From the NCBI GenBank assembly GCA_025331565.1, contig JAFREQ010000091.1:380001-444000 (forward strand): DNA of 64,000 nt, in the 5' to 3' direction. The position numbers and the translations under genes are program-made. Position 1 is the stretch's first letter. Each line of letters begins with the position of its first letter. This DNA is from Holacanthus passer (taxonomy: Eukaryota; Chordata; Actinopteri; Pomacanthidae). Positions 22,750 to 34,076 of this stretch are shown here, piece by piece. The notes under the pieces were generated by a model that saw only the letters and a list, made by a program, of their open reading frames with translations, had not been told where the DNA came from and did no database searches.

Positions 22750-24700
22750 ATATACCTTGGGCGTCCCAACTCCTCCTTCCCCGAAGTAATCTCAGCCTTA
22801 ACAGAATATGGATCACCATCTGGTTATCGACTAAATACCCACAGATCTCATGTACTGTCATTTAATTACGTTCCCAGTCAAGCTGTAAGAGATGTGTTTA
22901 AAATATTGTGGGATTCAGAAGTGATGAGATATTTAGGAGTGATTATTCCAAAAAACTTTGACAAAATTATATCAATGAACTATGACCCCTTAATTAAATT
23001 AAATCGTACCTGTCGCGATGGAGTACAATCCCCTTTGTTAATATAGCACAGAAAGTGGAAGCAATGAAAATGAATATACTTCCGAGACTTTTATATTTGT
23101 GTCAAACCATCCCATATGAACTCCCAAATAGACAATTCCTAGACCTGGATAGAATGATCTCAAGATTTGTTTGGCAGGGTAAGAAACCTTGGATAAGGCT
23201 TAAGACTTCAGCAATCTAAGGAGAGAGGAGGTCTCTCCCTTCCAAAGGTTCAAAATGACTACGGAGCAGCTCAGTTAAAAACCCTTATTGATATCTGCAA
23301 TCCGTCTTACACAGCTCAGTGGAAAGAGATAGAATGCCAGATATCAAGTGATATTCCACTGCAAGCCATAATAGGTGACAATGTCTTAAACAAACACGTA
23401 AGGGAGCCTAATCCATGGATGACATCACTTAAAATCTGGTTCCTGGTGGTAAAAGAACACCATGCCAAAGAACCATATCATTTGATGAGATGGATAGCTT
23501 ATGATTCAGATTTCATACCCAACAAGACAGACACAAGATTTAGAAAATGGGCAGAAAATTGGTTGATAAAACACAGTGATCTATATAAAGATGGAGCATT
23601 CAGAAACTTCCAGGAACTAAAAGTCCATTATGGCGTAACAAACCTGGATTTCTACAGGTTCTTACAACTTAGGTACTATACTGAAAAAACAATGAAGGTC
23701 TTTCTGATGGCATATAAAGTCTGACCCAGGTTTTAAGATCATCCCAAACTTGTATAATGGACTAAACAAATTAAGCGGGGAGGAGACAATCTATATAAAA
23801 GAAAAATGGGAAAAGGGCGGAAATTTGATACTACATTTGGAAATATGGGAAAAGTTGATTAAACAACAATGGAAAAGTACATCTGCCTTGTCTTGGAGAG
23901 AATTTGGTTGGAAGAACTTAATAGGATTTTTTAAAAACGCCCACACAACAGAGTTTATTGAATAAACATATTTCATGCTGGAGGTCTTGTGGAGGTCTTC
24001 TTACTGGAAACAAATTAAAACTTTTTTGGAAAAGGTATTTAAAGTGGCAATTCCCCTCAATTTTGAGACAATGTACCTGGGTTTGAGACCTGACACTGTT
24101 AAGGGCTTTTAAAATAAATATATATTTAATATTCTATTGATAGCAAGTAAGAAAGCTCTTAGAAGAAAATGGTTGGCAACAGAAATACCCAAGGTTGAGG
24201 CCTGGATCGATGTCGTGCATGATATTTATGTGATGGAAAAAGTGACATTTACTCTAAGACTTTGACAAGAAAGATTTAAGAGCTGTTGGGCACCTTGGAC
24301 TGAATGTATATCCTCATTTAGAATGGATTTTACTTGACCTAAGAAGATGAGATTAATGCATCACTTCCCACAAGTTTATGTTGATAAATTTTATTTATTT
24401 TCTTCTCAACCAGTCATAATTATATACTAATTTTCTTTTCAAATTCTACCTCAGCCTGTGAAAACGGAGAACAAAGGGCCTTTGGTTCACATGCCTGTTT
24501 TAATTGATGTCTCTCCCCTCTCCTGCCCTCTTTAATTCCAACAATACCTAAACTGGTTTTACTTTAGTTTCTCCTTCTCTTTTCTTAACTTTTTGATTTA
24601 TTTTAACCTTTGTTGAAAGGTGAAGGTTGTGTATATGGAGGGAGGAGGCCTGGATGAAATTAAAGTTTGGTTGAAATGTTTGTGGAAGAAAAGAAAAAAA

Positions 24701-26341
24701 AGATGACAGAAATCAGGAAAGCTCCCTTGGACCATTAGCATGCAGTTTTGAGACGGTCCCTGACCAGCTCATCAGTTTCATGTCTTCTGTCTCGTCGCAT
24801 ACAATGTCAGACATCATGTGGTAAGAATAACACCTGTGAAGCATCTGTCAGCTTTATCCACTCTCAATGAGGATGAACTATTAAATAGTAGTAAACTTAT
24901 ATTTATTCTTTCTTCTGTCACCGCTGTATGATGAAAACTTGTCCGTTTGCGCTGTGGAGACAACAATAACCTGGATTACTTTTGATACGCAAGAATAACA
25001 TCTGAAACTGATGATTATGACCCAAGATCTGCACATTCTTTATGATTCCCAAACAGATGAACTATATGTGTGTATCCTGTATGGACACCGGAGAGTGAAT
25101 ATTGAGGTGGTATGATGTCTGTGTGTTTAGATTTGGCTCTGACTGACAAGAAGCTGTGTGACATTTGTGGTAAATTATGTCAATGTGGACAGTTAATAAT
25201 ATATATGGTTGATAATATATGTATCTAAAAAATGTCCTACATTTGAAGTGTTCGTACAGTCAAGCGAAAAAAAGGGCACTTGGTATAACATTGTAGGGAA
25301 GGGTGCTGTCCCCTCTTATTCCTGAATACTCTTATTGCCTCTACCTATAAATACCGTATGTCTCAGTCCCAGATTATTTAGCCACTTTAGCTTTTTTTGT
25401 AGTCCGTAATTGCACTCCCATTGCAGGACAGAGAAGACTTACGCACTTATATCCATGCAGAGCACTCAGGCTGCATAATGACTTCGCTTGATATCTGGGG
25501 ACAGGGCATGAATTTTTCATCAACTTCTTGGAAAAAAAAGATTATCAAACATGAGGCAGAGTTAGAGGAAATGCCTCTATAAGTAATTGGGTTTGGTAAA
25601 AAGAGGAGGATTTAACTTGTTTTTATCAGTTTTCCATATTAATCAAATACGAAATGTGTCATTGCACCTGCTGCAAACTTTAGGGTTGTCAAGACAACAT
25701 TTTTTCATTTAGTCAGGGATGTACAGCAATGATGACACTAGGTGACGTAAATGCTTCATCATCTTTATTTAACTGTATTTTCATTGATTCATTTTTCATT
25801 GGTACCGGACACACCAGTTCAGACATCTCTGAAATAGTTGTCCTCATCAGACTTTCTCACTAAAATATACTGGGTTACGATAATCAGGATAGAGTGACTT
25901 AGCCAAACATCTAGAAAGCACTTGGAACTGTCTATCTTGGGAATGACAGGCCACCTCTCACTGTACATTACTCATCATCATTGAAACAGATGGGCTAGAA
26001 CAACGAGGGTCCATGTTGGCTTCTTGTCAGCCAAGAACAAGAGCTATGAAAACAAAACTAGGACAAAAACTGGTATATGGCTGGACTGTGTGTGATCAAT
26101 GTGCTAAGTCGTGGCAAACTGTTGCACAGATAGTCAGTGGTAGTGTCTATAATGTGAATTCCTGGATATTAGATGTGATAAATTCAGTCTTCTGAGTAAT
26201 ATTGGTTTTAAAATGTACTGAAGTAGCATATCTCATGGCATGGTTAAGCTATGTTTGAGTCAAAAAATGTTGTAAATGCAGTTGCAAAAATTATTATTTT
26301 TTTCCATCTTAAGATGTTTGAACTTGTATTGAAGCAACTGA
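24701..26341. other. No gene seen
   Basis: Apparently unique DNA between the L1 3' end and the right copy of the 57-bp direct repeat. The frame at 26013-26195 has no recognised domain. Confidence 0.45.
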
Positions 26342-26394
26342 CACATACAAACCACTGCTGTCTTTCCCCACTTCCATGATGTACGTAGTTAATG
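26342..26394 (+). repeat. Direct repeat, right copy
   Basis: Partner of 19180-19236 in direct orientation. It shares CACATACAAACCACTGC and ACTTCCATGATGTACGTAG and ends at TTAATG, after which the sequences differ completely. Confidence 0.75.
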
Positions 26395-26589
26395 GTATTC
26401 ATTATTCAGTACAGTTTATGCAAGGTGAAAGGTATGAGCATGACACACAGGATGAAAAGTTGAAAGTATTTTTTATTATTATCATTGGAGGATGAGTATT
26501 AAATGAATACATGGCATAATTTATGTGTAACAGTATACAGTATACTGTACATACATGGTAGGATCATAATAATGATGTAGGTTAATGAC

Positions 26590-27335
26590 AGAGATCTCGA
26601 CCCTGTGCGTCTTTGCAGATGCATGGTGTCAATTTAGCCAATAGGAAAAGCTCTCGTGTCCGGTCAGCCGGGGTGGCCCTGGGCAGAGCTACGTCACACA
26701 TCTCGGTGTTCATCTCTCTCTGGGTGGGGAGGAACACGCTTCTTGCCAGTCGTCGGGGGATGCTGGTCGGCGCACACGTCTCTCCACATTAACGTGCTGG
26801 AGCTGCTCGCTGTATGGAAGGTGATTCAATATTTCGCCCCGCTGCTGGAGAATCATCACGTTTTGATTCGTACAGACAACAAAACAGCAGCAGATTACAT
26901 AAATCGCCAAGGGGAAGTGGCTCAGCACAGATTCTCAGAATAGCCAGACAGCTATTTCGCTGGGCGCACACACGGCGAACAGAACACGGCAGCCTCTCAG
27001 CGCATGGAGAGCTGCTTTCTCTCCCGCTCTGCTCTATGCTGACTGTTAGAGTGCGTTATCATCTCTGCTTCTCACAGTAGGAGGCTTTATGTTTTCTCCA
27101 ATGTCATTCCCTCTTGGTGAATAACAGTTGTTGCAGTGTTTCTGTGCCACCTGTGTGCGCTGATGGATTGTGATGCACCGACAGTCCAGTCTCATGTCGT
27201 ACAGGGGTGTGGGTTTATGGTGCATGAGTGCGAAGGGGGATTAACCCACTAGTGATAGCTTTAGGGGGCTGCACCAATACTCATGGAAACTAGAGTTACG
27301 GTGCATAACTAACGTTCATGGTGATCTATTTTGAA
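26590..27335 (+). mobile_element. DIRS-like retrotransposon relic (RNase H region)
   Basis: The frame 26656-26943 encodes HINVLELLAVWKVIQYF, then a hydrophobic block, HVLIRTDNKTAADYINRQG and a histidine-ended tail. These are the family words of the RNase H domain that follows reverse transcriptase in tyrosine-recombinase (DIRS/Ngaro-type) elements: ELLAVW, a D-N-T/K turn and YINRQGG. A shifted frame continues into RIARQLFRWAHTRRTEH. Downstream, GGAAACTAGAGTTACGG and GCATAACTAACG at about 27285-27317 resemble the terminal region of such elements. No upstream reverse transcriptase or tyrosine recombinase is visible, so it is a truncated relic. Confidence 0.6.
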
Positions 27336-27649
27336 AGATCAACAACCAATGGAGAAACTCCAACACTTGACTGACCCATGTTGCAACTTCATCACTCAGT
27401 GAGAGACTCTTGTGCTATGAACAGTCGCTTTGCTGTGGTGCAGCAGAAAACACAGCCTGATCCAATGAATACTGATTTCATGTGAATGTTACATGACGGA
27501 CCATTACCACACCGCTTGTGGAGTAAAATGACGTACAGAATGCTCTCCATGCACACATTAGGCTCTTTTGTATGATGAGAACATCACTTGAATGTCACAC
27601 ATCGTACCTGCGCATTGTTGCTGAGGTCGTTTGTTTCATGCCCAAGTGG

Positions 27650-27800
27650 GCCTAAATGGAAGCCTCCAGAGGGATAATGATGCTCCAGACACATGTTCCA
27701 AAATTTTAATCAAGTCTCAAGATCTGAACCACATCAATTCTCTTTAGAGTGAGGTTAAATGGGATGATTGCAGTACAAATGTGCTGATCTACAGGAATCA
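27650..27800 (+). mobile_element. Possible Tc1/mariner transposase trace
   Basis: In one frame the sequence reads DNDAPDTCSK and then SQDLNHINSL followed by a stop and SEVKWDD. This recalls the DNDPKHTS and SPDLNPIEHLW words around the second and third catalytic acidic residues of Tc1 transposases. The match is short and the flanks show no inverted repeats. Confidence 0.35.
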
Positions 27801-29908
27801 AGTGACACCATCAAGTCATCATTGACCTGGAACATTTGTAGCACTTTCATTCAGCTGGTGCTGAAACTTTAAATGAAACTTTCAATCTGTCAATTTTACC
27901 TGCGAACAAGCTTGTGTTGTCAGAGAAAGAGGGCACCCGCCTGCCAGTGTACGCATAGGTGGATGTGCTCATATGTTTGTCCTTATGTACAACTGTGTGT
28001 ACAGTCTGTGCAGGTCATACATTTTTGTGGCTGTTTGCATGCAGCACACAGTCTGCATGGACCCTCGTGGACATGGCAGATGATGAATTTTACATCACGT
28101 GGACCTATGCAAACCCTCATGGCCATGCAGATGCAAAAAGTAGCCTCTAAAACTTTATAATTATTATACTTTTTTTTTTTTTTTTTTTTGCTGAATCAAA
28201 TCTGGTGGTGTACTGGTGCAAATTGCAATTTATCTACCAAAAACAATAAATGTGTGGTGAACCTCGTGCTTTTGAAGCCTCTATCTGTCTAGGACCTGCC
28301 CATCCAACCGTGGTAAGATTTGCTCATGCAGTAAAGTGTCTTGAAAGAGGTGGCTAATACACAGTGCTGTCATTTGACCTTGCTTAATTTGACCTTAAAT
28401 CTTTACCTACGGCCCAGAGCTGAGGGTAGTCAGCATCCATTATTACAGTCTAGGCTCATGATTTATCCCATGGCTGCCGTCAAGACTCTGTTAGCATTTG
28501 GGAGGAGCCAATCACTGTCAAATCCAATTTGGACAATACTCTGTCTGGTGACTGAAAGAGACTCCAGGGTTTCAAACTGTGCAAAGAAACAACACTCAAA
28601 GATTGTATGGTCCTTAACTTTCAAAGTCTGGTAGACTCTCGGAGCAGGAATAAAATTGAAGGTAAGGCTTTGAGTTCAGTCCAAGTTTATTGTCTTCATT
28701 TCCTTATTTGGTGCTCCATCAGCTCCTTGCTGGAGTCTTGCACTCGGATGATTCAGTATGCATCAGTGCTTATATGCCTGCTGTTTGTAATGTTGCATAC
28801 ACACACATTCACATGAATAGACACACAAAAGGACTCTCATACAAAGCATCTATGGAGACCCTGAAGAGAAAATCAACTAGCAATTATGGAACTCAGGGAG
28901 TATGGAAAAATGTGGCTTTCAGAGACTCTCCGAATCTCCCAACCGAACACCAACTTTTTTATTATGCTATTGTTATGGAAATATTCAAATCTGTAGCTTT
29001 TAGAAAAAATATTTGAACCTCCCAGTGAGAAAAACAGAAAACAACACTGTTGTAGACTTGATTTTCTGCTGTGAGTATATTCAACTTCATGCTACAGTAG
29101 TTTCACCTTATCCGAATGCCTTATCTGAAGTGATTTCTCACAGTGGGGCTATACAGTTTCTGTATGAGTCGAGAGGCAGGCAAGAAAAGGTAATCATAAC
29201 AAGGCCAGAATCACTTTGCAAACCATTACCCTACATTATCCAGCATGCTCTGACCTTTATGGTGTTTTTATTATGCTATTGTCATGTATGGTGCCTTGTT
29301 AGCAATAAGCTAATTGTGTCTTTGTTTGAATGTACCATTAGAATGAAACTGTCTATCAAATCATCAAACATCTAAAGGTTGAACATTTTCTTGTTTTTGT
29401 TTTGTTTTGGGTTTTTTAAGTAACTGCCCATTAAAAGTTCTGTTGCTGATTGAATCTGAAGAACTTTTGACAATATCAGACAGTGGTGTATAATTAGATA
29501 CAGACCTATTAGAAACTAACCTTACCAACCACACAGGTTGCTTACAGTGAGTGTTTTCAACACTGCCTGGAAGCTGCCTGAAGCTGCTAAAAGTTTCAAG
29601 TTTCAAGACAGTCTTTCCAACAGCGGAATTTAGCCACCAGAGCAGACAGGAAGGTGGGCAAATTTTCTTTCCTAGGATGGCGAAGCCATGACTGGCCCCA
29701 CACTGTCTCTGATTGGCTAGTACTTGTTGCTGTGTCTTCATTGGTTGGGTTGGTTAGGCTCAGGCATGAGGAGTGAGATTGTTAGAATCAGGATCAGAAT
29801 ATCAGGACCAATCAGGACCAGCAGAGGCTGCAGAAAACACTCTTGGAGAGAGACAGAGAGTGGGATCCATCCTCTGCACCCAAGTGGACAGGTCTTTTTT
29901 TTTACTCT
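27801..29908. other. No gene seen
   Basis: Contains a poly-T run at about 28170-28191. The open frames up to 120 codons (28341-28634, 29013-29375) have no recognisable domain or clear splice sites. Confidence 0.4.
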
Positions 29909-29970
29909 AACTTCGACATGCAAACTGTAGGGGTCACCGCTGGATGACTGCTCTACCTCCTCAGCCACAG
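29909..29970 (-). mobile_element. tRNA-derived SINE fragment, internally deleted
   Basis: The minus strand has GTGGCTGAGGAGGTAGAGC, an A-box-bearing tRNA head, then CAGTCATCCAGC and TTTGCATGTCGAAGT. In fish SINEs the words GGTAGAGC, GTCGTCCA and CTGCATGTCGAAGTGTCC occur in this order. The B-box part appears to be deleted. It is a different SINE family from the one at 1628-1760. Confidence 0.5.
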
Positions 29971-31101
29971 CCACCTGTTATTATCATTCAGAGTTTTCAC
30001 TTTTTTTTACAGAATTAATGTTATTTTTTTATCAGCATGTGAACAGACTCCAAAATAGATGGAAAATCCATAATAATAACTAGATTCTTAACTAGAAAAC
30101 GCTCTCAGACTTCTGCCAAGGGGGCAGTCAGTGCTTAATGTTACAGCTCTCACATGAGGTACCAGTAAACAGAAGATGTGTCCTGTTTAACTACAGGGAA
30201 AGCAGAGACAGGAGACGGTAGTTGTGTCCACTTATCGACCTGCTCTCTGTCTTTATTAAACAGAAATAAAATCCTTTTTGTTCTCTCTCTTCATTTTCAA
30301 TAGACCAACTTCCTTTTGTTCACAACAACCTTCATTAAAACAATTGTTTTCCCCTTTACAGCATAAGATATAACTTAAAACCTATAATCTGTTAAACAGA
30401 AATATTCATTTTTCTCTGTCACACTATTCACATTGAGTTACCACTGCTAACTAGCTTAGGTTTAAACAGGAGTATATCACTGTTATGAATCTGTTAGCTT
30501 ACCTTCTATTTGCTGCTGGTACAAACACTTTTTTCCCACAAAATCACCAACAGAACATAGAGCATAAAAGTACCTTAGGTCACTTAACATAATCCATAAT
30601 ATCAATATACCTTATTTATAACCCATTTACATCATTAGCAATATGAGCAATACAAATACAAACATGGCAGTACCATTTCAAAGCATTACACAAGATAGAG
30701 ATTTCGAGCCAGAGTTCATTTTACATACATATTACATTTACTTCCGTCAGCTAGAGTAAGAGTAAATGACCTTGAACTAAGACAACCATCTTTATATCAA
30801 GTTGTCTTGGCTGGTGTGACCAGTAGAAGACAGACAGATGGCCCCTGATGAAAAGAAGCAATATAGAGTAATATATAAAGTTTGGTTAGTTAGAGCTGAG
30901 CTAAAGTTCGCTGCTTCTTATCAAGCATTAGATACAAATACAATTATCTTTTAGTCTGATGTATCGCCACAACAAATTTCACAATTAAGCTAGCACTTAA
31001 AAAGCAAATTCTCTGTTATGAAGGACCAAAAAGAAACAACATCTGGCCCTCCAGAGGCAAAGAGCAGATGTAGTGCTTCATTACGTGCCTGTTTCCTGCA
31101 G
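29971..31101. other. No gene seen
   Basis: AT-rich DNA without recognisable elements. If the candidate exon at 31102 is real, this is its upstream intron or promoter-proximal DNA. Confidence 0.4.
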
Positions 31102-31181
31102 TGACCAGCAGTTTGCTGCACTTTCTTTTCCTTTTATGGGCACCCTTGTTCTCCTCGGCTCTTGCTGTGGGGTCACAGAAG
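31102..31181 (+). CDS. Candidate exon 1: signal-peptide-like segment
   Basis: It follows an acceptor (GCCTGTTTCCTGCAG) and ends at a good donor, AAG/GTGAGG. Read with two leading bases (TG) it is open across 26 codons: TSSLLHFLFLLWAPLF, then SSALA and VGSQK. This is a short polar start, a hydrophobic core of about 15 residues and a small-residue ALA site, the shape of a secretory signal peptide cleaved before VGSQK. If the preceding exon ended in A, the start codon ATG would be split by the intron. It ends in phase 0, which fits the next candidate exon at 33019. I do not recognise the protein, and single acceptor/donor pairs arise by chance in fish introns. Confidence 0.3.
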
Positions 31182-32231
31182 GTGAGGGTTCTTTATGCTT
31201 TATATTTGCTCTATATTTATGTACCAGGAAAGAAAATAATGAATATGCAGATCACCAGCACAGAAGGTTGTTGCAATTCGTTTACAAATGTAAATATCCA
31301 ACTTTAATTAACATCACTTTACCTGGAGTATTGGGCTGAACGTAAGGCACTCTGGAGAGATCTATAATTTTCTCCCCATCAATTTCATAGGCTTATTCGC
31401 TATGTACAGACATTATGAGTATGGACACTTTAGGATGTTTGTTTATAGAGGTTTATGGAAGACCTATTATTGAGCAGTCACTAAACCCCTCCCACAGAAA
31501 GTGGACTTCCCCTCATCATCCTGTGAGTCATCATGTGATAGTTAGCTATGCCGTGCCATTCTCCCAGATACACAAGCTGACAGTTCACAGAGGATGTCAG
31601 CAGAAGACCCAAGTGTATGTGTATGTGTGTGAGAGAAATTTAGCCAATAACACTCCTACTAATAAAACTACTCTTCCTCAGGATTTATTTAGATTTATTC
31701 ATTTATTTTATAATGCTTACAAATACTCTAATTGCCTCTATTTCCTTTACATTTATGTTGAGAGTAGCAGAGGATTCTGAAATTGATGTATAAAAAGCAC
31801 AAATTGGTCCATTAAAATTCACCACAATGCAGGAAATAAAGTGTCTCATGGGGGAGGACCCCCAGACCCCTGCTTGATTTGTGTATGGCACTGGGCATGG
31901 GGTCACTGGCAAGGTGTCAAAAGGTGAAAGGCATTATTTTTCCACATTGAAGGTGTTCTCTACTGTAACACTAAATATGTGTTAAATATGTAAGAGTGTA
32001 GTGGAAATACTGGAAATTAAAAAAAAAAAAATTATATATATATATGAAACATTTCTAATATTTTTATACAAATCTATGAATAATCAGAAGGTTTGAGGAT
32101 CCAGAAATATTTAAAAACACAGCAAGTTATGACATATAAAATGTAAAAGAAATATTTAAGATCTTCACTATGCAAATTTTATGGCATTGAGCAACTTCGA
32201 ACAAAAATTTGCTATTTTAAGCAAAGAGGCT

Positions 32232-32620
32232 TTCTCAGTGTCAAATCATGGCAAGACTAAAAGTTTCTAAGGGGGCAGTGCATGGAACACTTGGCAGAAA
32301 CTAGACCAGTTGTACCCAAAGCACGATCAGACAGACCAAAAGTGACCACACCATCAGAAGATCAATACATCAACCTTAGTTCCCTGAGAGATAGACGACA
32401 AGCAAATTCGTCACAGATACAGAAAACGCAAGACTCCAATCAGCAAAAGTGCTTTTAAAAGAAGGCTGTCTTGTACTGGTCTCAGAGGACAAGTAGCAGT
32501 TTCTAAACAACTTCTTAGCTGGGGAAGCAGGACCAAGCACTTGAGGTGGGCTACCAGCATTTCACAGTGGATGACTGGAAAAAAGTGGTGGGAACCCTGA
32601 GCCACAACAGCAGGTGCCAA
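32232..32620 (+). pseudogene. Tc1-like transposase relic
   Basis: Through frameshifts and stops, words of the Tc1 N-terminal DNA-binding region appear in order: LKVSKGAVHGTL, the proline/arginine segment with ARSDRPKVTTPSEDQYI, SLRDRR, a KTPISKSA-FKRRL helix-turn-helix and the GLRGQVAVSK-like second domain, then LRWATSISQWMTGKKWWEP near the start of the catalytic core. The order fits a Tc1 transposase of a different subfamily from the relic at 58204. The catalytic DD34E part and both inverted repeats are missing. It lies within the putative intron between the candidate exons at 31102 and 33019. Confidence 0.65.
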
Positions 32621-33018
32621 CCTTTTCCTGCTGACACTTAACAATGCATTCATCTCAAGTCCAGGCTGTTTCAACTTATGAGTTTTCAACAAAAGACTGT
32701 TAAGGTGGATATCAACCATTTCTCAGTGACACTTCACACATGATATTGGACAAGGTTAATAATGTATACCAATGTATTACAAATCATTTTACACCCTGAC
32801 GTGCAATGCAGCATAATCACCGTTACAGCACTTTTAATTGAGATTAATTAACACTGACCTGATTTGGAATTCACTGCAGCACACCCAAAGGATTTACAAT
32901 GTTAATGAACTCGGAGATGAATGGATTCCTGTGTCCTCTGTTTTAAACTAGGTGAATTTGCATGTTGTAATTGATTGTATCTATTGTTTATTATCTGTTA
33001 ACCTTCCACCTGTTACAG

Positions 33019-33049
33019 GTGTCTTTGGAGGATGGCCTGTTGAATGAGG
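33019..33049 (+). CDS. Candidate micro-exon 2
   Basis: A polypyrimidine stretch and acceptor (CCTTCCACCTGTTACAG) is followed by 31 bases and then GTAAGTG, a near-ideal donor. In phase 0 it encodes VSLEDGLLNE plus the first base of a codon. Its phases match both neighbours: the candidate exon at 31102 ends in phase 0, and the one at 33996 starts with two bases. The joined codon is GAG. Paired strong sites around so short an open segment, with matching phases, are suggestive but not proof. Confidence 0.33.
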
Positions 33050-33995
33050 GTAAGTGTTTACATTTAAAAGTATTCCCATCAAAGTAGGCAATTAAACAAC
33101 TTAATGTTACTCCCAATATTTTTTTTTAAATTATTTGTTGTCTTTGGCAGACATAAAAAAGAAATGCTGTTAGCATCTTCTGCCTGTTGTGGTGTTTTAG
33201 TAGAAGTGAAAGTCCAAGATAATCTGGACTGTGCCATACAAGATATATACATTTATCTATTTATTTATTTATGTATACACATATATAATTATAATGTTGT
33301 TTCCTACACTAACAGGCATTTATAACATTAGTCTTAGCTGTATATTTAAGTTTATTCCTCCTTGGTGAATAAAGTTATCATTTTCTATGAAAAACATGAA
33401 GATGTCTGGGTGATCACAAACATTCCCTTCAATCTACCCGATATATTATAGGGCTGTTACTTTTATTTGAAATTTGAACTGCTGTTTGATTGTAGAGGGG
33501 GAAAAATGCATTAAGAATGTATTATAAATTTCTGCAATTATGCTCATGTTTTAAATCCACAGTCTACAAACACAACCAGGGGTGTTCTGAAAGGAATGCA
33601 TTTTAATCTATTGCAAGCCTCTTCATGAAACAAGGCTATTGTTCTCAATATACAAAGGTTTTGTGGTAAATTGAATTAAGTCAAATAGGTTACATGTTAG
33701 CTATTGTTCTTGTGAACTATATTTCTACAAGATGAATACACACGTTGGATATGCCAAATATGTTGTACATATGCACATAAAGACTGCACATGGACCATAC
33801 ATACAGTATGTATATAGATTATGATTAGTATGAACATATTATAACATATAAGTAACAAGTATAACATATAAGAGTTACAGTTTTGAATGGTGATGTATAT
33901 GAGACAAACATGTATAAGTGACATAGAAACGTAAAGTCCAGATAGTGTGTATGTGCCGCTCTTCTGCTGATATCGATGCACCCCCCGACAAGCAG

Positions 33996-34076
33996 AGGAG
34001 GACAAGCTCAGACTCATCTTGGCAGGAAAAAGAAAGGAAATACAGGAAATACTCCTGCTCTACAAGACAGATATCG
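33996..34076 (+). CDS. Candidate exon 3: basic amphipathic helix segment
   Basis: An acceptor (CCCCCCGACAAGCAG) precedes 81 bases that end at G/GTAAGG. In the frame set by the previous candidate exon it encodes EDKLRLILAGKRKEIQEI and then LLLYKTDI, strongly helix-forming with alternating charged and leucine/isoleucine positions. The exon is symmetric (phase 1 at both ends). Possible last exons in phase 1 are 35199-35248 (strong T-rich acceptor, stop TAG) or 41089-41146 (acceptor TTTCTGTTTCTGTGCAG, then GLMKQLENYEDNLL and a stop). Neither can be chosen from sequence alone. The product is unrecognised; a small secreted peptide precursor is one reading. Confidence 0.33.

Larger units (their letters stand above)
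20799..24340 (+). pseudogene. L1 ORF2 (endonuclease and reverse transcriptase), broken
   Basis: ORF2 nicks the target DNA and reverse-transcribes the element RNA. Visible pieces are: endonuclease words GRLEGVLVTLLNV, GGDFNLRL and LSDHSPVYMDL; the reverse-transcriptase fingers KSPGSDGFTAECYK near 21990; FRPIGVLNQDHKLL near 22170; the catalytic segment LDAKKAFDSVDR at 22378-22413; GCTLSPLLF at 22561; and the active-site box FADDIL at 22680-22697. C-terminal words such as KKALRRKWLATE and VHDIYVMEKVTF appear near 24150-24260. The N-terminal endonuclease portion, which should carry an N-G and a QETH-type motif, is absent before 20880. Stops and frameshifts occur throughout, including one just before EAVIAFLPKEG near 22120. 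Confidence 0.8.
19524..24700 (+). mobile_element. L1-type non-LTR retrotransposon, near full length, inactive
   Basis: The order is a 5' leader from about 19524 (GGGGACTTCCGGTCGAGC), a decayed ORF1, a decayed ORF2 with endonuclease and reverse transcriptase domains, a 3' untranslated region and an A-rich end at about 24690-24710. The ORF1/ORF2 arrangement and motif content identify the L1 clade as found in teleosts. Several in-frame stops, frameshifts, a missing N-terminal endonuclease portion and two foreign 47-bp insertions make it non-functional. I found no clear target-site duplication. Confidence 0.85.
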
